DNA from: Roseivirga sp. BDSF3-8
GTDB lineage: Bacteria > Bacteroidota > Bacteroidia > Cytophagales > Cyclobacteriaceae
Direction: 5' to 3'
NCBI RefSeq assembly: GCF_041449215.1
Contig: NZ_JBGNFV010000001.1
Coordinates: 2,993,001 to 3,057,000, forward strand
Length of the DNA: 64,000 nt
Made by a program: the position numbers and the translations under genes. Under the pieces are notes generated by a model. That model was not told where the DNA came from. It saw only the letters and a list, made by a program, of their open reading frames with translations, and did not search any database. Every line of letters starts with the position of its first letter. Position 1 is the stretch's first letter. Shown piece after piece: positions 29,400-38,007 of this stretch.

Positions 29400-29520
29400 T
29401 GTTCAGACTCTAAAGAAACAATGTGTACGGGCCGGTCCTTTTTTACGATATAGCATATAGCTTATCTAGCTGCCTTACGCCTCGTACACCAGGTCAATAC
29501 TTCATGTTTAACACAAAATA
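29400..29520 (-). ncRNA. Candidate IS110 bridge RNA region
   Basis: This is the non-coding stretch upstream of the transposase, where IS110-group elements encode a bridge RNA that guides target and donor choice (established knowledge of the family). It contains a long-range inverted repeat, GTGTACG at 29423-29429 and CGTACAC at 29483-29489, enclosing 53 bases with smaller self-complementary pieces. This would fit a stem with internal loops. Limits and transcript are inferred, not seen. Confidence 0.3.
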
Positions 29521-29550
29521 CAAACCCTTATTCAATACAGCACCTAAAAT

Positions 29551-29578
29551 AAAAGGACTGCCTTTCGGAAGTCCTTTT
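29551..29578 (-). terminator. Terminator of the pheT-rny cluster
   Basis: AAAAGGACT and AGTCCTTTT form a 9-base-pair stem, extended inward by a CC/GG pair, located 20 bases after the rny stop on the minus strand. The run of T is partly within the stem. The IS110 element inserted beyond it and leaves it intact. Confidence 0.8.
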
Positions 29579-29597
29579 CTATCTTAAATTTTTAAAC

Positions 29598-31163
29598 CTA
29601 TCTGGCGTAGTTCACAGCTCGCATTTCGCGTATTACTGTAATCTTGATCTGCCCGGGATATTGCATGTCATTCTCTATCTTTTTAGAGATATCGAAACTA
29701 AGTTGACCTGCACGGTTGTCTGAAACCGATTCTGCATCCACCATTACGCGGAGCTCCCGGCCTGCCTGAATCGCATAACATTTATTAACCCCGTCAAAGC
29801 CCAAAGCCAGCTCTTCCAGATCCTTAAGGCGCTTGATATAGCTTTCCATTACTTCTCTGCGCGCCCCTGGGCGTGATCCGCTGACAGCATCGCACGCCTG
29901 TATGATGGGAGAAATAAGCGTTGTCATTTCTATCTCATCGTGGTGGGCACCAATGGCATTACATACTTCAGGGTGTTCCTTGTATTTTTTAGCCAGTTCC
30001 ATACCGAGAATGGCATGTGGCTTCTCCGGCTCCTCCGGCCATACCTTACCAATATCATGAAGCAGACCAGCACGTTTTGCAAGCTTGGCGTTAAGACCCA
30101 ATTCAGAAGCCATGGTGGAGGCGAGTCTGGCTACTTCACGCGAGTGTTGTAGCAGGTTTTGTCCGTAGCTGGAACGGAATCGCATACGGCCTACCATTTT
30201 GATCAATTCCGGATGTAAACCGTGTATTCCAAGGTCGATTACTGTACGTTCTCCTATCTCCACGATCTCCTCTTCTATATTCTTGCGGGTCTTAGCCACA
30301 ATCTCCTCTATACGGGCAGGGTGTATCCGGCCATCCTGAACCAGGCGATGCAGGGACAGGCGGGCAATTTCTCTCCGTACGGGATCAAATCCAGAGATTA
30401 TGATAGCCTCAGGGGTATCATCTACAATAATCTCAACTCCTGTGGCAGCCTCCAGCGCCCGGATGTTTCGCCCTTCGCGGCCGATGATTTTCCCTTTAAT
30501 GTCGTCACTTTCAATATTGAATACCGAGACGCAGTTTTCGATGGCATGCTCGGTGGCTGTCCGCTGGATGGTGTCCAATACCACCTTTTTAGCCATTTTG
30601 GTAGCCGAAAGCTTAGCCTCCTCCATGATCTCCTTAATATAGGATGAGGCTTTCGTTTCGGCTTCTTCTTTAAGGGTTTCTACAAGTTGATCCCGTGCTT
30701 CGTCTGCTGTCAGGTTAGCTACTTTTTCAAGGGCTCGTACCTGCTGGGATTTTACTTTTTCAAGATCTTCCTTACGCTTGTTAATTATTTCAATCTGCGC
30801 AGAAAGATTCTCTTTCATACTTTCGGTTTCCGCTTCTTTTCGTTTTACCTGTTCCATCTGTTTGGACAGGTTGCTATCGCGCTGCTTAAGCTTTTGCTCG
30901 TTGCTTAATATCTGGTTTTTCTTTCTGGTTACTTCCTCTTCAAATTCACTTTTGAGCTTAAGGTACTTTTCCTTGGCCTCGATCACCTTTTCTTTTTTCA
31001 GAGACTCGGCTTTCATTTCGGCCTCCTGGATAATGAGGCGGGCTTTTTCCTTTATTTCTTCCTCTTCTTTTTTGTAAACCTGCTTTAACAGGTATCGCCC
31101 GATCACAAACCCAATGGCCAGGGTGGCCAGGCTTATGATAAGTACTATTGATATATCGTTCAT
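29598..31163 (-). CDS. rny: Ribonuclease Y
   Basis: The 521-residue membrane-anchored endoribonuclease starts mRNA decay. Order of parts: an N-terminal transmembrane helix ([20 protein letters not shown]), a long coiled coil (about residues 30-200), a KH domain ([20 protein letters not shown]) and an HD domain with metal ligands in [11 protein letters not shown] and [20 protein letters not shown]. Length is standard. It closes a minus-strand cluster after pheT, a coiled-coil gene and zapA. The 103-base gap before its start may carry a small RNA. Confidence 0.97.
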   Translation of the reverse strand: MNDISIVLIISLATLAIGFVIGRYLLKQVYKKEEEEIKEKARLIIQEAEMKAESLKKEKVIEAKEKYLKLKSEFEEEVTRKKNQILSNEQKLKQRDSNLSKQMEQVKRKEAETESMKENLSAQIEIINKRKEDLEKVKSQQVRALEKVANLTADEARDQLVETLKEEAETKASSYIKEIMEEAKLSATKMAKKVVLDTIQRTATEHAIENCVSVFNIESDDIKGKIIGREGRNIRALEAATGVEIIVDDTPEAIIISGFDPVRREIARLSLHRLVQDGRIHPARIEEIVAKTRKNIEEEIVEIGERTVIDLGIHGLHPELIKMVGRMRFRSSYGQNLLQHSREVARLASTMASELGLNAKLAKRAGLLHDIGKVWPEEPEKPHAILGMELAKKYKEHPEVCNAIGAHHDEIEMTTLISPIIQACDAVSGSRPGARREVMESYIKRLKDLEELALGFDGVNKCYAIQAGRELRVMVDAESVSDNRAGQLSFDISKKIENDMQYPGQIKITVIREMRAVNYAR

Positions 31164-31266
31164 CTTACCGGTAATTATGTATGGGCGGCACTAACAGGTG
31201 TGTTGCCATACCGGGCTCTGGCAGAAGGGCGAACGAGAGGGGATGTAGTGGAGGGTTATTAAAAAA
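31164..31266 (-). ncRNA. Candidate small structured RNA (possibly 6S-like) between zapA and rny
   Basis: The gap is GC-rich, lacks a coding frame, and contains self-complementary sequence: GTATGG pairs with CCATAC around GGC-act-AACA / TGTT-GCC, and CCGGTA pairs with TACCGG nearby. In proteobacteria the 6S RNA gene lies beside zapA, and I recall 6S-type RNAs of about this length annotated at zapA-rny junctions in Bacteroidota, though I cannot confirm it here. Alternatives are a transcribed spacer or an mRNA processing site. Confidence 0.35.
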
Positions 31267-31554
31267 TCATGGTAAAGCCTTAGAGGCCAACCCATTCAGT
31301 TGATTAAGTTTTCTGAGTAAGAAATCCACATCGCCAGTCTGGCCGCTTTCACATTCAAGCTTTTCTACTAAGCAATCAAATGCTACCATGGCCAAAAGGT
31401 CTTGTTTATCGTCTATTCCGAAACGTTCTCTATAATGTTTGATTTTTTCGTGAAGTGCCTTTCCAGCCTGTCGTACCTTTTCCTCCTTCTCTGCGCTCAC
31501 GCGCATAGGATATTCCCGGTCGCAGATTTTTATCTTTATGGAAAGATCACTCAT
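31267..31554 (-). CDS. zapA: Cell division protein ZapA
   Basis: The 95-residue product has a ZapA-type globular head (LSIKIKICDREYPMRVSAEK, then EEKVRQAGKALHEKIKHYRE) and a C-terminal helix (AMVAFDCLVEKLECES) that dimerises. ZapA bundles FtsZ filaments at the division ring. It is preceded 6 bases upstream by a coiled-coil gene, with pheT before that. The pheT-coiled coil-zapA-rny order recalls the linked pheT/zapA context in other bacteria. Confidence 0.92.
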   Translation of the reverse strand: MSDLSIKIKICDREYPMRVSAEKEEKVRQAGKALHEKIKHYRERFGIDDKQDLLAMVAFDCLVEKLECESGQTGDVDFLLRKLNQLNGLASKALP

Positions 31555-31560
31555 ACTATA

Positions 31561-31860
31561 TTACCTTCCCTCATCGCTTATATGGGCGATGCATTTATCT
31601 ATTTCCCTGATATATTCGTCTATCTGATCTTTAAGCCCGGCTGTATCATTTGTCACTGCCGCATGCTGCACAATTTTACTAATTTTCATTTGATTTTTAA
31701 AATGCGCAATCTGCTTCTCCTTTTGGCTTAAATTTTCTTTTAGATCGCTGTTTTCTCCATTCAGACGCTTGTTTTCCTGCCTCAGGCTATTGATTTCGCT
31801 TATAAGCAGTCCCATTTTTCTTTCCAGGAGGTTAATCTCCTGATTTAACTTTTCTTTCAT
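31561..31860 (-). CDS. Coiled-coil protein upstream of zapA, possible ZapB-like partner
   Basis: The 99-residue product is almost entirely coiled coil in its first 70 residues (LERKMGLLISEINSLRQENK, then LNGENSDLKENLSQKEKQI), followed by a short helical end (LKDQIDEYIREIDKCIAHIS). There is no signal or membrane span. It sits between pheT and zapA with 6 bases on each side, so it is certainly co-transcribed. By position and shape it may be a FtsZ-ring accessory like ZapB, but this is inference and no family motif is recognised. Confidence 0.8.
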   Translation of the reverse strand: MKEKLNQEINLLERKMGLLISEINSLRQENKRLNGENSDLKENLSQKEKQIAHFKNQMKISKIVQHAAVTNDTAGLKDQIDEYIREIDKCIAHISDEGR

Positions 31861-31866
31861 GCTCCG

Positions 31867-34281
31867 TTATTTTCTGATGTGTGCATCGATTTCTTTCTCG
31901 AATGCCTTCATCAGCTTGCTCATGGTCTTATCTATCGCCTTGTCATTCAGTGTTTTCTCATTGTCCTGCAGGATAAAGCTCAGGGCATAAGCCTTCTTAT
32001 TTTCCCCCACTTTATCTCCTTCGTATACATCGAAAACACTGATCTTTCTAAGCAGCTTTCGCTCATACTGCTCGGCAATCTTTCTAATCCGGTCAAAGCT
32101 TACAGACTTGTCTATCACCAGGCTTAGGTCGCGTCTTACTTCAGGGAATCGCGCTACCTCTTTGTACTTCAGTGGCTTACCAGTCTGTTTCATCAGGTAG
32201 CCCCAGTCAAATTCGGCGTAAAACACAGTCTGAGATACCTCAGCCTGCTTGGTCGTCTTCTTGTTCAGCTTACCTAATGTAACGATTTCTTTGCCATTTA
32301 GCGAGTGCTTAAGGGCATAGTCGAACTGCCCTTCGTGAAATGCCTCACTGTCAGCAGGCTGAATACCAAACCGGCCCAGTACCTTATTAACTATACCGGA
32401 AAGGTCATGAAAGGTAACCTCTTCATTTCCGGACAACCAGTTTTCCGGAGCCTTCTTACCTGTAAGCCAGATAGCCAACTGCTCCTTTTCCTTGTATTTT
32501 CCTTCGGTTTTACGATAAACCTTACCAAACTCAAACATAGCAAGATTGCGCTGGCGATGATTGATATTTCGGGCCAGGGACTCGAGCCCGCCATACACCA
32601 TGCTCTGACGCAATACTCCCAGGTCTTCACTCAGCTTATTAAGCATTGCCACACTCTCATCGCCGTTAAGCTGAGGATTATTATCCGCATAGGCTGGCTT
32701 GGTCAGTGAGTTGTTTATAATCTCATTAAGGCCGCTGCCGGATAGTATCTCGCGAATCTGTTGTTTGACCTTATGACTGGGAAAAGTCTCAAAATCGCTT
32801 AGGAAGTTGCTTCCCACCGTTTCGGGAAGAGCAATATTATTGAAGCCGTATATTCTGATAATCTCTTCGACAATGTCAGCCTCCCGGGTTACATCCACGC
32901 GATAAGGAGGCACGATAGCAGTAAAGCCAGTTTCTGTTTCTTCTTCCACCTTAATATCGAGCCACTCAAGGATAGACTTGATTTTTTCATTGGGTAGCTG
33001 CTGCCCGATCAACCGGTGTACATTCTTGTAGGTTACCGGTACGCGAAAATCCTGGATCGGATCAGGGTACACGTCCACAATTTCAGATGAGATCGTGCCT
33101 CCAGCTACCTCCTTTACCAGTAGGGCAGCTCTTTTTAAAGCATATACTGTAATATTAGGGTCTGTACCTCTTTCATAGCGGAAGCTAGCGTCCGTTTTAA
33201 GCCCATGGCGCATGGCCGTTCTTCGAATATGGTCGGGAGAGAAGTAGGCGCTCTCAATGAAAATGTTACGGGTAGTGTTTTTTATCCCGGAGCCTAGTCC
33301 GCCAAAAACACCCGCTATCGCCATTCCTTCCTCAGCATTGCTTATGATGAGGTCTTCACCGCTGAGCGTTCTTTCCACGCTATCAAGAGTGGTAAACTTC
33401 GTGCCTTCAGGCATGTTTCTCACTACGATTTTTTTCCCCTTGATCTGATCAGCGTCAAACGCATGCAAAGGCTGGCCCAGTTCGTGGAGAATGTAGTTAG
33501 TGACATCGACGATATTATTTAGCGGGGCAAGCCCGATTGACCTAAGCCGTTCCTGGAGCCATTCGGGGCTTTCTTTTACCTCCACATTAGACACAGTAAT
33601 GCCTGTGTACCGAGGACAGGCATCTTTATTGTCTATCACCACCTCAATAGGGTAGTCTGTGTTTTCTACCTTAAAAGCCTCTACGGAAGGTTGCTTAATG
33701 TCACGATGGTGCAGTGCCTTTATGTCCCGGGCTACACCCAGGTGAGATGCGGCGTCTGCCCGGTTTGGTGTAAGGCCTATTTCTATTACCGTGGTCTTCT
33801 CAATATTGAAGTATGTTGCTGCAGGTGTACCATTTGGCATATCTGTTTCCAATACCATAATGCCATCGTGGTCGGTGCCGAGATTCAGTTCATCTTCTGC
33901 ACATATCATACCTTCGGATACCTCACCTCTGATCTTTGATTTCTTGATCTTAAAAGGCTCGCTTCCGGCAGGGTAAAGCATTGCGCCTACAGTAGCCACA
34001 GCTACTTTCTGGCCAGCGGCTACATTAGGTGCTCCGCATACAATCTGTTTAGGTTCAGAATCACCTACATCCACCGTTGTCACCCGCAGTCGGTCGGCAT
34101 TGGGGTGACTCTTACAGGTAAGCACTTCACCTATGACCACTCCGCGGAGGCCTCCAGGCACACTGTCAGTTTCTTCCACTCCTTCCACCTCCAGACCTGT
34201 GTCTGTAAGTTGGTCGGCTATTTCTTCATTGGTTTCTTGAATGTCTACGAGGTCCTTGAGCCAATTAAGTGATATTTTCAT
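31867..34281 (-). CDS. pheT: Phenylalanyl-tRNA synthetase beta subunit
   Basis: The 804-residue product charges tRNA-Phe together with PheS, which is not in the window. Domains in order: N-terminal MKISLNWLKDLVDI; tRNA-binding EMAP-like domain (VIGEVLTCKSHPNADRLRVT); B3/B4 editing domain; B5 domain (YPDPIQDFRVPVTYKNVHRL onward); a catalytic-like fold (MFEFGKVYRKTEGKYKEKEQ); and the C-terminal FDX-ACB anticodon-binding domain (YKEVARFPEVRRDLSLVID). Length is normal. It heads the minus-strand cluster through zapA and rny. Confidence 0.98.
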   Translation of the reverse strand: MKISLNWLKDLVDIQETNEEIADQLTDTGLEVEGVEETDSVPGGLRGVVIGEVLTCKSHPNADRLRVTTVDVGDSEPKQIVCGAPNVAAGQKVAVATVGAMLYPAGSEPFKIKKSKIRGEVSEGMICAEDELNLGTDHDGIMVLETDMPNGTPAATYFNIEKTTVIEIGLTPNRADAASHLGVARDIKALHHRDIKQPSVEAFKVENTDYPIEVVIDNKDACPRYTGITVSNVEVKESPEWLQERLRSIGLAPLNNIVDVTNYILHELGQPLHAFDADQIKGKKIVVRNMPEGTKFTTLDSVERTLSGEDLIISNAEEGMAIAGVFGGLGSGIKNTTRNIFIESAYFSPDHIRRTAMRHGLKTDASFRYERGTDPNITVYALKRAALLVKEVAGGTISSEIVDVYPDPIQDFRVPVTYKNVHRLIGQQLPNEKIKSILEWLDIKVEEETETGFTAIVPPYRVDVTREADIVEEIIRIYGFNNIALPETVGSNFLSDFETFPSHKVKQQIREILSGSGLNEIINNSLTKPAYADNNPQLNGDESVAMLNKLSEDLGVLRQSMVYGGLESLARNINHRQRNLAMFEFGKVYRKTEGKYKEKEQLAIWLTGKKAPENWLSGNEEVTFHDLSGIVNKVLGRFGIQPADSEAFHEGQFDYALKHSLNGKEIVTLGKLNKKTTKQAEVSQTVFYAEFDWGYLMKQTGKPLKYKEVARFPEVRRDLSLVIDKSVSFDRIRKIAEQYERKLLRKISVFDVYEGDKVGENKKAYALSFILQDNEKTLNDKAIDKTMSKLMKAFEKEIDAHIRK

Positions 34282-34344
34282 GGAGTATGTCGAATGCTAA
34301 TTTGAAGATGGTACGGTTTAAGCCGGTAAATTACACTTTATTCA

Positions 34345-34953
34345 TCAGTAATCCTTTTCGCCGGCACGGATAGGGATATTTAGTGTGTTTTCAGGAGGAG
34401 GAAAAGGACAACTGTAGCCTTCCACGTAGGCACAGTATGGATTATACGCGAGATTAAAATCCAGTGTAACTGACTCGCCCGCCGGCCTTGTCAGATCGAG
34501 GTACCGGCCTCCCCCGTAAGTTTCTCTGGCGCTGGTGGCATCAGCAAAGGCCAGGAATAATTCATCAGGATCATCCTGTACTTCCAGCAGCAATAATTGT
34601 TGTGGTTTGCCGTCTATTTCAAAGCGCGCATAACCAAACTTACGGTAGGTTTGCTCCGCGCCGTCAGAGGTAGGGAGGGTAATTTCCTGATTTCCGCCGA
34701 TAGGAGTCACCTTAGCCCGTACTTTATAGGTAAGGTCAGGTTCATAGTAGTTCAGCCCCTTAAAGTTTTTTTTATCCTCTTCATCCAGTGGGGAGTCCTC
34801 ATTATATAGTAAAAACCGTTCTGATTTTTTTCTCTCCTCACTGATTGTCTCAGCGTAGGCCTGAGGGTCCTGGGAGGTATTGAAGCCGTAAATGATAATG
34901 ATCAGTACGGCGACACCCAGTAGGGTTAACAGTAGTACGTTGCGGTTCCTCAT
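34345..34953 (-). CDS. DUF1684 membrane-anchored protein
   Basis: The 202-residue product has an N-terminal transmembrane or signal-anchor helix (VLLLTLLGVAVLIIIIYGF) and the DUF1684 domain. Its hallmark C-terminal block is TYGGGRYLDLTRPAGES, then DFNLAYNPYCAYVEGYSCPF and PPPENTLNIPIRAGE. The conserved Cys/Asn/Tyr pattern suggests a binding or catalytic site, but no function is established. It is a single gene with its own -7 element, 63 bases before the pheT start. Confidence 0.88.
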   Translation of the reverse strand: MRNRNVLLLTLLGVAVLIIIIYGFNTSQDPQAYAETISEERKKSERFLLYNEDSPLDEEDKKNFKGLNYYEPDLTYKVRAKVTPIGGNQEITLPTSDGAEQTYRKFGYARFEIDGKPQQLLLLEVQDDPDELFLAFADATSARETYGGGRYLDLTRPAGESVTLDFNLAYNPYCAYVEGYSCPFPPPENTLNIPIRAGEKDY

Positions 34954-34972
34954 ATTTTCCGAAACTATTTTT

Positions 34973-34980
34973 CAAATATA
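34973..34980 (-). promoter_or_regulatory. -7 element for the DUF1684 gene
   Basis: The minus-strand sequence is TATATTTG, an exact TAnnTTTG, ending 19 bases before the ATG. It lies just downstream of the radC stop codon and thus separates the two units. Confidence 0.55.
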
Positions 34981-35004
34981 CAAGGATGCAGTAAAAGGGA
35001 CAGG

Positions 35005-35709
35005 TCACGGCATGATATCTTCGTCCAGAAAACTGTAGTAGCGGTGATTGGTAAAAATAATGTGGTCGGCTACCTTAATATCCAACAAGTTACCTGCCTG
35101 AGATAGCTTGCGGGTTATAGCAATGTCTTCCTTGGACGGATTGACGTTTCCTGAGGGGTGATTATGCACTAAGATTATAGTACTGCAAAGCTCGCTTATA
35201 GCTTCTTTAAAAATAACGCGCGGATCCACGCTTGTCTGATCGACACCCCCCTGACTAATAAGAGACTTTTTTACTACAAAGCCTGCCCGGTTCATCATGA
35301 TCACCCAGAACTGTTCCTGGGACTGATCGGCTAGCAGGGGCCAGATGATGTCATAGGCATCACGGCTGCACCGGATTCTTGGTTTACTCTCAGGGCTGTT
35401 TTCTCTTCGTCGTCTGCCCAGTTCCAAAGCTGCAATGATAGAGATTGCCTTAGCTTCGCCAATACCTTTGAACTTCATCAGATCCCTGACAGATAGCTTT
35501 CCAAGCTTGTCAAGGCTGTTTTCAGATCCTTTCAGAATGTTTTTTGATAGATCCAGAGCGCTTACTCCAGCTGAACCGCTTCCTATAAGAATGGTTAGCA
35601 GCTCAGCATCTGAAAGAGCCTCTTTGCCTTTCAGTAATAGCTTTTCACGCGGGCGGTCTTCTTCTGCCCAGGTATATATCCCGGTAGGGCCTTTTTGTTC
35701 TTCTTTCAT
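35005..35709 (-). CDS. radC: RadC family JAB1/MPN metallopeptidase-like protein
   Basis: The 234-residue product has an N-terminal helix-hairpin-helix region (RDLMKFKGIGEAKAISIIAA) and a C-terminal JAMM fold with the zinc motif LVHNHPSGNVNPSKEDI and an upstream Glu in VIFKEAISELCST. Despite the name, no DNA-repair role is established for RadC. It follows rpsT on the minus strand, separated by a hairpin terminator. Confidence 0.93.
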   Translation of the reverse strand: MKEEQKGPTGIYTWAEEDRPREKLLLKGKEALSDAELLTILIGSGSAGVSALDLSKNILKGSENSLDKLGKLSVRDLMKFKGIGEAKAISIIAALELGRRRRENSPESKPRIRCSRDAYDIIWPLLADQSQEQFWVIMMNRAGFVVKKSLISQGGVDQTSVDPRVIFKEAISELCSTIILVHNHPSGNVNPSKEDIAITRKLSQAGNLLDIKVADHIIFTNHRYYSFLDEDIMP

Positions 35710-35714
35710 AGCAT

Positions 35715-35742
35715 AAAAAAAGCCCTACTTCCGTAAGGCTTT
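35715..35742 (-). terminator. Terminator of rpsT
   Basis: On the minus strand, AAAGCC pairs with GGCTTT, then TAC with GTA around a tetraloop and one mismatch, followed by seven T. It lies between the rpsT stop and the radC start and reaches to within 6 bases of radC. Confidence 0.82.
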
Positions 35743-35766
35743 CCTTAAAGTCTTATTCAAAAAGAA

Positions 35767-36018
35767 TTACAGGCTATTTACATACTTAGCCAGCTTCGAC
35801 TTGTTGTTGTTAGCCTTATTCTGATGGATCACGTTCTTCTTAGCAAGCTTATCAAGCATTCTGGAAACCTTAGTGAAAAGGTCTTGTGCTTCAGACTTGT
35901 CGGTTGTGTTTCTCAGACGCTTAATAAAAGTGCGAGTTGTCTTGGCCTGGTAGCGGTTCCTAAGACGCTTCGCATTGTTAGATCTGATCCTTTTAATAGC
36001 AGATTTATGATTTGCCAT
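35767..36018 (-). CDS. rpsT: 30S ribosomal protein S20
   Basis: The 83-residue, strongly basic three-helix protein begins [20 protein letters not shown] and ends with the family pattern [21 protein letters not shown]20 binds 16S rRNA at the bottom of the 30S body. It stands alone with a textbook Bacteroidota promoter upstream and a terminator downstream, as often seen for this gene. Confidence 0.97.
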   Translation of the reverse strand: MANHKSAIKRIRSNNAKRLRNRYQAKTTRTFIKRLRNTTDKSEAQDLFTKVSRMLDKLAKKNVIHQNKANNNKSKLAKYVNSL

Positions 36019-36063
36019 TTCTATATATTTTCAGGTACGCTTGATCTCAGAATTTTAGGTCTG

Positions 36064-36094
36064 CAAAGTTAGGATTTTATTTCAACCTATCAAA
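36064..36094 (-). promoter_or_regulatory. rpsT promoter with both -33 and -7 elements
   Basis: On the minus strand a TTTG (36094-36091) is separated by 19 bases from TAACTTTG (36071-36064). This is the full TTTG-N19-TAnnTTTG arrangement known for Bacteroidota primary sigma factor. The ATG follows about 45 bases later. It is the best-formed promoter in the window. Confidence 0.75.
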
Positions 36095-36183
36095 CCCGGG
36101 CTAAAAAAAATTACTCCTAACTGTCTGGTATGGCTTGCCAATCACGCGGTTTCGCTTTTAATTCGCCATTTCAAACCAGCAAA

Positions 36184-37146
36184 ATGAAAAAAATCTTATC
36201 AATTCTTCTGGTAATGATAGGGGCAGCCCCGGCCATGGGATGGGGGTTTATGGCCCATCGCAAGATAAATCATCAGGCGGTATTTTCCTTGCCTCCTGAA
36301 TTATTTGTGTTTTACAAACGACACATCCGCTACATAACAGAGAATGCGGTAAACCCTGATCAAAGGAGGTATGCAGTGGAGTGGGAGGCTCCCCGGCATT
36401 TCATTGATCTTGACAAATATGGAGATAGTGCGGCCCATAAGTTGCCCCGGTACTGGAAAGAAGCCGCAGAGCTGTATGGAGAGGATACGCTCAATGCTCA
36501 TGGAATTGTCCCCTGGCATATCAACAGGATGTATTATCAATTGAAAGAAGCTTTTGAAAATAATGATGCCCGGGCCATCCTCAGGCTTTCTGCCGACGTC
36601 GGGCATTATATAGCAGATGCCCATGTTCCTCTCCACACCACTAGTAACTACAACGGGCAGCTAACCGGACAGCATGGTATACATGGCTTTTGGGAAAGCC
36701 GGCTGCCAGAGCTTTTTGCAGAGGATTATGATTTTTTTGTGGGTAAGGCAGATTACCTGATGAATACCCAGGAAAGCGCATGGCAGGCTGTTATAAGTGG
36801 CAATGAAGCGCTTGATTCAGTTCTTTTATTCGAAAAGGAGCTAACCATGACTTATGGTGACGAAAAGTATAGCTATGAGGAAAGAGGTAGTGCTATAGTA
36901 AAAACCTACAACCGTAATTTTAGCACACGATACCATGAGGCTCTGGCCGGTCAGGTAGAGAGACAAATGCAGGCTAGTATTAAGCTGGTGGCTGACATGT
37001 GGTACACTTGCTGGGTGGATGCTGGCCAGCCTGATATGGGAGCAATAGCAGGTTTCGAGTTTTCGGAAAAGGAGAAGCATGAAGAAGAGGAGAGAAAAAA
37101 GTCTTGGCTAGAGGCGGTTATTTTTGGTAGGGAACATGAGCATTAA
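36184..37146 (+). CDS. Secreted zinc-dependent phospholipase C-like protein
   Basis: The 320-residue product is read from the ATG that gives a signal peptide (MKKILSILLVMIGAAPAMG); an upstream ATG 18 codons earlier lacks one. The mature protein begins WGFMAHRKINHQAVF, where the N-terminal Trp and nearby His act as zinc ligands in this family. Further likely ligands are HFIDLDKYGD and the motif LSADVGHYIADAHVPLHTTS. This is the zinc-dependent PLC / S1-P1 nuclease-type fold, and the specific substrate is not known. The tail is Glu/Lys-rich. Confidence 0.87.
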   Translation: MKKILSILLVMIGAAPAMGWGFMAHRKINHQAVFSLPPELFVFYKRHIRYITENAVNPDQRRYAVEWEAPRHFIDLDKYGDSAAHKLPRYWKEAAELYGEDTLNAHGIVPWHINRMYYQLKEAFENNDARAILRLSADVGHYIADAHVPLHTTSNYNGQLTGQHGIHGFWESRLPELFAEDYDFFVGKADYLMNTQESAWQAVISGNEALDSVLLFEKELTMTYGDEKYSYEERGSAIVKTYNRNFSTRYHEALAGQVERQMQASIKLVADMWYTCWVDAGQPDMGAIAGFEFSEKEKHEEEERKKSWLEAVIFGREHEH

Positions 37147-37182
37147 AATAAAGCCCGGTTATTCACCGGGCTTTATTTTTTT
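37146..37182. terminator. Bidirectional terminator, phospholipase-like gene and lipoprotein gene
   Basis: AAATAAAGCCCGGT and ACCGGGCTTTATTT form a long perfect stem with a 5-base loop, flanked by A and T runs on both sides. The convergent genes on either side end within a few bases of it. Confidence 0.9.
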
Positions 37183-37861
37183 AGAATTCTATGATGTTGT
37201 GCAAGGTGGTGGTATCGCCTTCCCTGAAGGGGTGAATTGAGTGGGTGACTGTTTTTCTGTCGGGTGATAGCATGACCGTCTGATTACTGACATTTTGCAC
37301 AGGCTTTTCAAACGTGTATATGGTGGTGTAGGTAAAGTCATCCATAAATGAGCCTCCGCTAAGGTCAATTTCCTCACCATCCTTGGCGTCCTTCAGGGCT
37401 TCTTCCAGGTTCTGGTATTCAAACCTCTCCAGGCGGCCATTTTTAAAGCTGAAAAAGTCCAGATCAACAGGTTCGCCATCTTTTTTGATATCAAAGGTCG
37501 CATTCATTGCCTTATTCAAGGCATCAATGTCTTTAAAGTCAAAACTCAACCCGAAATGGAAGTTTTCCTCATCTTCAATAGGCTTGATATTGCTGATGCC
37601 TCTGATCCTGGATAGTTTCTCATTTGTTTCGTTAAATCCGTCTTTAATCTCCTCTTTGGGGCTGCTTTTAGCATCTTCCGATTCTTCACTCATGGCATCC
37701 ATCATATCAATGAAGGATTTCAGGCGGCCTAGATCTACAGTAAACTGGTAGGTTCCGGATCCATCGCGATTAAAGTGCGCTTTTTCTTCCAGTTCAAAGC
37801 AGCCTGTGAAGCCAAACAGGGCCACCAGGGAAAGGAGGTAGGGCAATAATTTACGTTTCAT
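37181..37861 (-). CDS. Predicted lipoprotein of unknown function
   Basis: The 226-residue product has a signal peptide with lipobox FTGC at about residue 18-21. The mature part starts FELEEKAHFNRDGSGTYQF, a pattern seen in uncharacterised Bacteroidota lipoproteins that begin with a beta-rich domain after the lipid. The middle is acidic and helical (DAMSEESEDAKSSPKEEIKD) and the rest is beta-rich. I do not recognise a named family. It is convergent with the phospholipase-like gene through a shared terminator. Confidence 0.8.
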   Translation of the reverse strand: MKRKLLPYLLSLVALFGFTGCFELEEKAHFNRDGSGTYQFTVDLGRLKSFIDMMDAMSEESEDAKSSPKEEIKDGFNETNEKLSRIRGISNIKPIEDEENFHFGLSFDFKDIDALNKAMNATFDIKKDGEPVDLDFFSFKNGRLERFEYQNLEEALKDAKDGEEIDLSGGSFMDDFTYTTIYTFEKPVQNVSNQTVMLSPDRKTVTHSIHPFREGDTTTLHNIIEF

Positions 37862-37931
37862 CTCGGTTCAATTCATTTCTAATAGTTACGGAGTCACTGT
37901 TGCAAATAGTGTTCCATTTACAATATAAGCC

Positions 37932-37957
37932 AAAAAAGGCCCTGTATGGGCCTTTTT
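37932..37957 (-). terminator. Terminator of ettA
   Basis: AAAAAGGCCC and GGGCCTTTTT form a 10-base-pair stem with a 5-base loop, about 50 bases beyond the ettA stop on the minus strand. A and T runs on both sides would allow it to work in either direction. Confidence 0.85.
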
Positions 37958-38007
37958 CTTAATTTAAGTTGTTCGGATATCACAGCATGGTGTTCGTATG
38001 TGAACAG

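Larger units (their letters stand above)
28190..29545 (-). mobile_element. IS110-family insertion sequence (ends approximate)
   Basis: The element is defined by its IS110-type transposase. IS110 elements have no terminal inverted repeats of note and make no long target duplication, so the ends cannot be fixed from this copy alone. The limits given are outer bounds. The right end must lie downstream of the transposase stop, before the next secreted-protein gene. The left end must lie before the intact rny terminator at 29551. The upstream non-coding stretch is the expected place for the bridge RNA. Confidence 0.45.

Noticed and set aside
28197-29403. GTACTGTT at 28197 and 29396 as IS110 end or core sequence
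   Set aside because: An 8-base match between two stretches of a few hundred bases is expected by chance, and the second copy lies inside the left non-coding region rather than at an edge.
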